Origin: Meandrina meandrites | Taxonomy: Eukaryota; Cnidaria; Anthozoa; Scleractinia; Meandrinidae | Reading direction: 5' to 3' | Assembly (NCBI GenBank): GCA_963693305.1 | Contig: OY855910.1 | Span: 17,710,362-17,774,361, forward strand | Length of the DNA stretch: 64,000 nucleotides | Shown: positions 56,449 to 64,000 of the stretch, in pieces | How positions within the stretch are numbered: the first letter of the stretch is position 1 | How the letters are laid out: the number at the start of each line of letters is the position of its first letter | Position numbers and translations under genes: made by a program | The notes under the pieces: model-generated | Told to the model about the DNA's origin: nothing | What the model saw: the letters and a program-made list of their open reading frames with translations, nothing else | The model's database searches: none

Positions 56449-56718
56449 AAGCCTGGTTCTCATAATTATGCCGCAGATCTACCTGTGACATAGCCACCGG
56501 TTCATGACTGGGATACTGTTGTCATAAAATACTTTTATCGCCGGCGCTCTGGAAAAACCACAAGTGCCCACAAAGTTGAACTCAAGTCAACTTCGCAGGC
56601 GTGCCGGTGGTGCGATAATCTTTGTTGCCTGTGGCGAATGTACTCGTGGGTACAGTTTCCCAGCCAATGGCAGCGGCTATGTCGCAGGTAGTTCAGCAGC
56701 ATATGAGAACCAGGCTTA
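56449..56718. mobile_element. MITE, AAGCCTGGTTCTCATA ends
   Basis: AAGCCTGGTTCTCATAATTA is mirrored by an AAGCCTGGTTCTCATATGCT end on the other strand. GGCGATAAAAGTATTTTATG-like and GCCACCGG words lie inside. No coding content. Confidence 0.7.
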
Positions 56719-57216
56719 AGAATCCACAAAGATCTGCTCTAAAAGCCAGTAACCTGTTAAGATCAGCACAAAGCAAATTATCGCCAAAGACCAGCTTGTA
56801 ATGTGACCCAAAACAAGCAGGTCACGAGGCAAGCAGCAAGCTCCTGAGATCACCCTGCAGGTCATGCACACAAAAGGGAGAGACATTTACACTCATCACC
56901 AATAGATGAGCTTGGGAGCACTTGAGGCACTGCAGGTTGGTATCCATGGCAACCCTGAAAGTGGGAACCACCCAGATGAAGACTCCCCAAGGTGCTTGGA
57001 CAGAGGAGGGACCTGCAATCAGGGGGACACAAAGGCGGGAGGGGTGGCAGTCTGAATTGGCAAAGATTCACTTTAAATACTGTAGATGAGTTTCAGTTGG
57101 AGGAAAACAACATTATTTTGAGCTAAATATCAGGCTGTGGTCCTAATTGAATTATTGGAGGGGGGGATTTTTGGAAATATTTCTGCATCAGGGATTTGAG
57201 TGTCTTATAAAAGAGG

Positions 57217-58056
57217 GGGACATTGGGGTTTGCGGTAGTGCGGTATTGACCAATTTTTCATGCGGTATTTCGGTAATTTTAATCTTGAATTACGATACAG
57301 TAAACACGCGCATATAAGAATACATGGATTAAGAACATCAGGCTGAAATTTGGCAAATAAAGCACCACTTTTATAAGAACAATATCAGCCTGGAAAAAAA
57401 ATGTTGTTATAAAATGGGAAGGGTGTCAAAATTACACAATTACCATAAACACACCTGCTGACCAATGGTATTAGCTAAGTTTTGGGCACCTTTGTTCTCT
57501 TCAGAATATCTAATATCATGAATTACATTTTTTGCCTTTACAATACTATAAACTACTGTATTGATAGAGAACTGAATTTAAAAAAATTTAAGAACATCCT
57601 GAGGCTGATTTTTCACTAAGCATCCGATAAAATAAGAACACAATCAGTCTGACCTCTGAAATTGTGTGTTCTTATATGCGGGTGTTTACTGTATTGCGGT
57701 ATTCTCCAAACCTACAGGATGCATTTTCTTTGTGTTTCGGTCGACAATAGTCCACATAAAAACGTATTCTTCACTTTTCCCGACCATGTTTAGCCATGAA
57801 ACAGCCTTATTTTGTTTTGCATTTAAATCTACAATTTGACTGTTTGAACAACCTGTTTGATGCCGTCATTGTTTCCATGATCACACAGCTCGTTTTTGCC
57901 TGTCTCTTTTTTTGCTCTTTCATCAACGAATCTGCAAGCTATACAGGCTCACTATGAAATTGCGGTATTTTCTGAATTTTTTTTTTTTGCAGTATTGTGA
58001 TATTTGTCGAATTTTTGTGCGGTAATGCAGTGTTCAGCAACCCCCAATGTCCCCCT
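57217..58056. mobile_element. Outer MITE, GGGGGACATTGGGG ends
   Basis: GGGGGACATTGGGGTTTGCG mirrors GGGGGACATTGGGGGTTGCT on the other strand. Interior words TGCGGTATT and GCGGTAATG occur near both ends. It is interrupted by another element at 57298-57691. Confidence 0.75.
57298..57691. mobile_element. Nested MITE, CAGTAAACAC ends, TA duplication
   Basis: CAGTAAACACGCGCATATAA mirrors CAGTAAACACCCGCATATAA on the other strand, flanked by TA on both sides. It sits inside the element at 57217-58056 and is therefore younger. Confidence 0.8.
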
Positions 58057-58197
58057 CATAAAAGCAAGGGAGCTTATTGGAATTTTATGGTGTTCCCCCA
58101 CTTATCATTACAATCAGTCAATTAACATGTTAGTACCCTTAAGAAAATAAACCACAGGGAACTCTATCCCAGCAAGGGCGGTTAAGAATATAAAGTA

Positions 58198-58203
58198 TTT
58201 TAT
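58198..58203 (-). terminator. Possible polyadenylation signal of the UHRF-type gene
   Basis: AATAAA on the minus strand about 1.35 kb past the stop codon at 59555. Closer weak variants were not assessed; no transcript evidence. Confidence 0.3.
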
Positions 58204-59554
58204 TAAAACTGCAATATCAATACAATGTACATCACTTCAAAAACTGTGAAAATAGATCCACAAAAAGAAGTCAAAATTAGTTTCAACTTTGAAATTTTCT
58301 TTTGTCTAACATATTTCTAGTCTAGCCTCAAAAACGGATGCTTTCTTAGAGCCTCACTTCTGTCACTGCCAAATGAGAGACACCCAAGCTAAACAATGCC
58401 ATTCAGACGGCATGCACTACAGCATCTGTGTAGTGTCTAGCAGGTTGTACATGTTGCTGTATTTAATTTTTTGGGCTGAGCCTTAAGAGAGCGATGTCTT
58501 GAAGAAAAGACAGTCACTGTTTTTTCTAGCTAAAAGTAAATATGTCTGTTAATGTGTTAAACATGAAACTTTTCATAACATACTGTTCAAACTATATATT
58601 TGTGAATGGCCACCCCTGCTTAAGTTTACAACTAAACAGTCAAGTGCCTTGGAATCAAAGTCAAAGGATGACAGCTAGCCCCTAAACTATAACAGCAGTA
58701 TATAATGTTAGTTATTGTTGCATGTAAATCAAGCACTGGCAAGTAACAAGAAACCATTGAAAAGTTTAACGAAACTTAAGTTTGAGTGAAAGTTTGAGTG
58801 TTGGTCCTGCCAGAACTGGATTTAGTGTAAAGTTTACTTTTCCCCATTTTTATTTTTACATGATAAATAAACAATACTATAGAAAATAGACATGAAGCCA
58901 ACTAGCAATTATTAAGGAAAAAGTAATTTGTGAAAATATTTTGGGAATACATATTTGAACAAAAGGAACCACCAGGTGATTTCATTCTTGGATGCCAAAG
59001 CTCCAATTTGGTTAGAAATGAAGCCAGCTAATGAAACATTTCCTTTCAGGATGGATTTTGCTTGATTTATGTAAATCTAGTTTGAATAACACATAAAATC
59101 TGCTCAAGTCAAAGTTTACGTTTCTTCACTGCCATCAATCATCTATGCACACCTCTCAAAAAACAGAGGTTCACTTCAACTGTTTCAAAAGGTCACGTCT
59201 GTCAGATGTGATTGGTAGATTTTGATCCACTTTGTTGCATTTTAAAGGTCATATCTGTCGGTTGTACCGGTAATATTGGTAGTTCAATCCCTCTTGTTTG
59301 TTTCTGTTTTTCGAGGTTTGTTGCCATAATTAAGATTGATGGCAGTGAAAAATGCAATCGTTGGTTGGATCTTGAACTTGAGACTTTGCATGTTAATGAA
59401 AGACGTAGAAAAAATTTACTTCTGTCTGTCATCTATGTAAAGGCAGATGTGAATGATCCGTTAAATCCTGGTACTGAAATATAAGTTGCTAATAAGTAAA
59501 TGCAGCAAACACGCTAAATTAAAAGCTATGTAACCTATTCAGCTGTACAAAACG

Positions 59555-62500
59555 TCACCGTCCCTTGGTGTAACCTGGGAACAAATGATTGAGAGCTGCA
59601 TCCAAACAAGTGTTTATTGTTAGTTTGTAGTTCTTCCCAAGCTCGGTACGGCAGGCAGGACAACAGTAAACCTCTGCTTTAAATGAGCGTTGAAGACAAG
59701 ACTGTAAAAAAAAATAAGATAAGGAATAGACTGATTTTAAACCGGTACTTCACATGACATAATTCATGTTTAGTGGTAAGCAGGCTTTAGCCAGATGGGC
59801 ATCCCAAGTGCTCTATAGACACCCACTATTTTTAGAAAATTAATATTATGAATTGCTACACACACACAGAAGAAATAGACCTTACATGCTAAAAGAGGGT
59901 GGAGTTCGGGGGTGTCCAAAAATTTCTCTAAGAGCTGAGCTGACACCTTATAGAAACCTTTGGACACCCTGAACTTTTCAAATCCTGGCTAAATTATTGT
60001 TACCAGTAGTTACATTTTGAATTCTGACGTAAATAAAATACAAGAAATGTCCATTTCTAAACTAATTAATCATAGAACAAGTAGGCAATTCCAACAGAGA
60101 TGTTAATTGCTAAGACATTTAACAGTAACTGGAAACTCACCTTGCAGATATTATGAAGACATGTGGTGGTTACAGGTTGACACACAACATCCTGACAGCA
60201 AATGCATGTAAAAGTCTCTTCCACTTTTTGAACAAATGTCTGTCGATGGATGACAAAATACTTATTAATTTGTATAATTTTTTGTGAACACTTTGATCAG
60301 TTATTTACCTGAAAAAAAAAAGTCCCATGCAGTTGTCCAAGTCAAGCCATCTCCAGACTAAATCATGATTTGAAATTAAAAGTAAACTAAGACAAACATG
60401 CAACTTCCCAGCTGGCAAGCAAATTAATTTGAGAGCTGCTTGTCCAAAGAGCAAGTTAGAATTTAAGTGTTTTTCCAGTAAATCAAACCACAGGGATAGT
60501 TACCGTTGTGAGCAGTGCTTTATTAACATCACATTTAGGTGATTAAGCCCCTCTACAGTCAACTCTCTCTTAACGGACACCCATATAAAACGGACACCTT
60601 CATAAGATGGACATCAGATGTTGGTCCAGTTCCTGTTGTTTTTCAGCTATTTTACTGTAACTAAACTTCCTATAAGACGGACACCTTTCTTAGACGGACA
60701 GATGGTGCCGGTCTTGACAATGTCCATTTTAGAGAGAGTTGACTGTAATCTATACTGCAAGCAATCTGGATATATTTACTAATTAAAATAATGACGAATT
60801 ACATTTAGACCTTAAGGTGGCTCGACTGGGTTTTTTAGGGGCAACACCGCTCAAGTTTGAGAACTAACCAGACTGTCATTAACAATGCCATCGAAAAACT
60901 ATCACCACAGCTGAATTAGGTAAAGATGAAAATTTGTTATGACCAGTGTTATTTTGACATCGGAGTTGTCATAGCAACGTAATGACGTCATCACGTTTAT
61001 CAATTTCGTTCATATTGCTCGGCACCAGGAGGTTTTTTCGGAAATCGCTCAAGGGAGCATGTACCTCCTATACCTGCCTCAATGTTGGCAAAGTTTGAAC
61101 AAATTCTGTGAGAGCGTTATCGAAATTTTTGGGGATGAAGTTTCGAGGGTCATAAATACAGTAAAAAACATACTATTGAGATAATAGGGTAATATCTGAA
61201 GAACACAACGCGCTTTGGGAATGCAGTTTCATCTCATAGTAGTTTGATGCCATTTAAAATTGTGTATACAAAATTATGGGGATCGCCACGACCAATTGCG
61301 AAAAAAACGGATTTGATGAGCGTGCATTCAGGTGCTCTTGTTACCACTTTTGTAAATAATTTGGTCTACACCTACAAATGTGATAATTATTTGGAAACCG
61401 CTCGATGAATTTTTTTAAAAACTTGTCAATCTCGAGTTTTGTCATCAGTTTATATGGCCTGCAAGTTTCAAGGCCATTGAAAACATGTAAGACAATAAAA
61501 TCGGGGCTCCAATGTACTACTTTTTTCTCCCAGATTTTGTGTTTACAAGTGAGTGTCCTCATTATTCACGGGCATTGTATTCAACTTTCATTTTCACGTG
61601 CACAACTCAGCAAAAAATTCATTTGCATTAAACAGAACGCTCAATTGCTTTCTAAAAATGTTCGGGAAACATGCTGATATGACTTGAAAACTGTAATAAT
61701 ATTTGTTACGCCATTAGACTGTAATACAGCAATGCCGAGGGTCTCTTTCTCCAGGAAACGAAAAGCTATTTTTGTGTAGAACAACAGATCAGGAAAAAAG
61801 TCTAAACTCACTGATAAAATGCAAATGAATTTTTTGCTGAGTTGTGCACGTGAAAATGAAAGTTGAATACAATGCCCGTGAATAATGAGGACACTCACTT
61901 GTAAACACAAAATCTGGGAGAAAAAAGTAGTACATTGGAGCCCCGATTTTATTGTCTTACATGTTTTCAATGGCCTTGAAACTTGCAGGCCATATAAACT
62001 GATGACAAAACTCGAGATTGACAAGTTTTTAAAAAAATTCATCGAGCGGTTTCCAAATAATTATCACATTTGTAGGTGTAGACCAAATTATTTACAAAAG
62101 TGGTAACAAGAGCACCTGAATGCACGCTCATCAAATCCGTTTTTTTCGCAATCGGTCGTGGCGATCCCCATAATTTTGTATACACAATTTTAAATGGCAT
62201 CAAACTACTATGAGATGAAACTGCATTCCCAAAGCGCGTCGTGTTCTTCAGATATTACCCTATTATCTCAATAGTATGTTTTTTACTGTATTTATGACCC
62301 TCGAAACTTCATCCCCAAAAATTTCGATAACGCTCTCACAGAATTTGTTCAAACTTTGCCAACACTGAGGCAGGTATAGGAGGTACATGCTCCCTTGAGC
62401 GATTTCCGAAAAAACCTCCTGGTGCCGAGCAATACAAACGAAATTGATAAACGTGATGACGTCATTACGTTGCTATGACAACCCCGATGTCAAAATAACA

Positions 62501-63843
62501 CTGGTCATAACAAATTTTCATCTTTACCTAATTCAGCTGTGGTGATCGTTTTTCGATGGCATTGTTAATGACAGTCTGGTTAGTTCTCAAACTTGAGCGG
62601 TGTTGCCCCTAAAAAACCCAGTCGAGCCACCTTAATCTTTGGGTCTTGACAAAGTGGGAGTCAGTGAGTCATGCAAGTATTCCAGTTATAGCCCAAATAA
62701 CACATCGGTTAGCCTAAATAGCACTCCAGTTAGCCTACTGTTAGTTTAGGTAACTTGCGATTAGCTTTTGTATGGGGATAAGGGGTTAGTAGCGTGAAGT
62801 TAGCCTTTTTATTGGGAAAAGGGATTTCTGGCTCGCATGACTCATATGGCTTACCAGCTCGCATATTGTACAAACCCTAATCTTTGCTCTACAATTTCTC
62901 TTAGCAAGCTGAGATACCACGAAGGGTATATTCACAGTAAAAAAGACTCCAGGCTATGCTTTTGTACCAGTTATTTGATTTCAGTTTTAATGTACATTTA
63001 TAATGCACTTAGATATAAAGCAATTACCGGGTAGTCGTGTAATCCAGTTATCACTTCACTCCAGAGCTTTATATTTGCTGTATCAGCATCAAGCAATTGT
63101 TTTGTCTTTTCTGGTAATTTGTAACTCCTTTTCTTGGGTGGAGGTGACTTATCTGGACTTTGTTCGTCTAAAAAAATACAGCGTACATGACACAGTGGTG
63201 AGAACATTAACAAGCATACAAGGCTTCCAAACATTATATTTCTGACATAATTTTGGATCACATGCATATTAATAGAGCTTAACAAAAAGTAGGTGTGGTG
63301 GCCAGACTAATTGTAAGCAAGTTGAATTGGACTCCACATCAAGTGGTCCAGGTTCAAGCCCCACCCAAGGACATTGTGGATGTACTGCCAAGGGGTAACC
63401 ATGCAATGGACTTGTAATTGTAAGCCTCCCAGCTGGGTGGAGTAGAAATACTCCTAGTCACTTTATGCTACAGAAACAGCAGATACATGCTGGTCTGATG
63501 GGCTGCTAGGCCCAAATGCAGACTGAATTTACCTTTAACAAAAAGGAGCATTATTCTTTAGCTAACAGTGAAGGTTCCCTGAGACAAATTTGCTTACAAT
63601 TCACATTGTATGTTAATTCACAGGCTTCCCAAGCTCAAAAGTCGTCTTTTTGATGTGTTTTCGAGAGCCCTTCGAGCGGCCGACTCTACATACGTGGTGT
63701 ATGCGACAGCTTGTGTATATAGAGAAATGTATGGGAAGATCACGGAGTCTCTAAAATCGGATAAATAACTATCTATTTTAAAATAAAGTTTGCCTACCTC
63801 AAATGTGTCGCTTACTTGTGTCTTGTGCCGAATTTGAAGCCAT
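59555..63843 (-). CDS. UHRF1: UHRF-type RING E3 ligase, apparently RING-only short gene
   Basis: Exons: 63843-63816, 63167-63028, 60239-60141, 59701-59555, all GT-AG and phase-consistent, 137 aa. The order is MASNSAQDT, then [35 protein letters not shown], and the [54 protein letters not shown], ending [11 protein letters not shown]. All eight RING Cys/His ligands (C3HC4) are present, and the end FPGY..GR is the UHRF1/2 terminus. The Ub-like, Tudor, PHD and SRA domains of UHRF are absent. Either this is a short RING-only gene, or exon 63843 is not the true first exon and upstream UHRF exons lie beyond 64000. An in-frame stop precedes the ATG unless it is spliced out. In full-length UHRF the RING ubiquitinates histone H3 for maintenance DNA methylation. 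Confidence 0.8.
60556..60745. mobile_element. MITE, CAGTCAACTCTCTCTTAACG ends, TA duplication
   Basis: Near-perfect inverted ends CAGTCAACTCTCTCT, flanked by TA; GGACACC/GACGGACA words repeat inside. Same class as 16616-16790. Intron 2 of the UHRF-type gene. Confidence 0.75.
60816..62631. mobile_element. 1.8-kb near-perfect palindrome (foldback element), TTAA flanks
   Basis: Left arm about 60816-61629 and right arm about 61820-62631 are inverted copies of roughly 815 bp with only scattered differences. Ends are GGTGGCTCGACTGGGTTTTT; TTAA flanks both sides (60812-60815, 62632-62635). The central spacer is about 190 bp. Identical 73-codon frames on opposite strands (61341-61562, 61885-62106) are a result of the inverted repeat. 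It lies in intron 2 of the UHRF-type gene. Confidence 0.85.
62692..62790. repeat. Fragment related to foldback family A core
   Basis: Contains GGTTAGCCTAAATAGCACTC and CAGTTAGCCTACTGTTAG, like the core units of 17827-18236 and 47116-47488, without the outer arms. Confidence 0.55.
63295..63537 (+). mobile_element. Decayed copy of the tRNA-derived SINE
   Basis: Shares TGGTCCAGGTTCAAGCCC (B-box region), GGAGTAGAAATACTCCTAGT and the tail order with 23261-23563, but with deletions and a ruined A box. Intron 1 of the UHRF-type gene. Confidence 0.7.
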
Positions 63844-64000
63844 TCCGACGTCATTTAGCGAAGTTATTGGAAGTCGTTGTCTCCCCTTCTAAAAAGAAGG
63901 AAAGGCAGACCACTCCATCGATCGCTGGCCAGAGCTCACTCCACAAATCGCTCTCTCCTCAAAAGGAAAAGTCCCGAATCGCAATAAAACCAACAGTTCC
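63844..64000 (-). promoter_or_regulatory. Putative 5' UTR/promoter of the UHRF-type gene
   Basis: An upstream ATG at 63854, in weak context and a different frame, precedes the ATG at 63843 (G at -3, G at +4) by 11 nt. TGACGTCG overlaps this point. A TTTTTAG just upstream (about 63889-63895) could be an acceptor, leaving open a 5'-extended transcript. Confidence 0.35.

Noticed and set aside
61341..62106. Two identical 73-codon ORFs and two matching longer frames on opposite strands
   Set aside because: They are mirror images created by the inverted repeat; no domain is recognised and there is no separate evidence of coding.
63618..63854. 78-codon frame starting [10 protein letters not shown]
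   Set aside because: Reads through the donor site at 63815 and, if spliced, enters a frame other than the RING frame; treated as an upstream ATG.

Overview
The window looks like an invertebrate metazoan nuclear genome, most likely an anthozoan cnidarian (stony-coral-like). The genes are intron-rich with GT-AG introns, all recognisable proteins are animal-conserved, and introns and intergenic DNA are crowded with short inverted-repeat transposons. The organism call is an inference; no marker gene fixes the species.

Five protein-coding loci can be reconstructed exon by exon, with matching splice phases: (1) the 5' half of an axonemal dynein heavy chain of the DNAH3/7/12 type, minus strand, 19251 down to the left edge, about 1138 residues ending inside an exon; (2) an IFRD1/2 (interferon-related developmental regulator) orthologue, minus strand, 37156 to 22961, 12 exons, 423 aa; (3) TMEM167B (kish-B), plus strand, 37756 to 41217, 3 exons, 73 aa, divergent from IFRD across about 600 bp; (4) RBM15 (Spen family, three RRMs plus SPOC), plus strand, single exon 50797-53382, 861 aa; (5) a UHRF-type RING E3 gene, minus strand, 63843 to 59555, four exons that read as a complete 137-aa protein with only the C-terminal UHRF linker and RING.

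Layout: 1-19.25 kb dynein exons and repeat-filled introns; 19.25-22.9 kb intergenic and IFRD 3' end; 22.9-37.2 kb IFRD, whose 6.6-kb third intron holds a decayed Harbinger transposon (transposase and Myb/SANT-like remnants, convergent) and a TTAA-flanked element; 37.2-41.2 kb TMEM167B; 41.2-50.8 kb a gene-poor transposon graveyard, including a Penelope-like retroelement with an internal inversion inside a 2.7-kb inverted-repeat unit; 50.8-53.8 kb RBM15 and 3' UTR repeats; 54-58 kb intergenic with nested MITEs; 58.2-63.9 kb the UHRF-type gene, with a 1.8-kb near-perfect palindrome in its second intron.

The most interesting items are the RING-only UHRF-like gene, hammerhead-ribozyme-like cores in two dispersed repeat families, two families of foldback elements with 9-bp target-site duplications, the giant intronic palindrome, and a 45-bp minisatellite split by a later transposon. 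The genes do not form one pathway: dynein acts in cilia, IFRD in transcription/translation control, TMEM167B in the secretory pathway, RBM15 in RNA methylation and processing, and the UHRF-type gene in ubiquitination, perhaps chromatin-linked.
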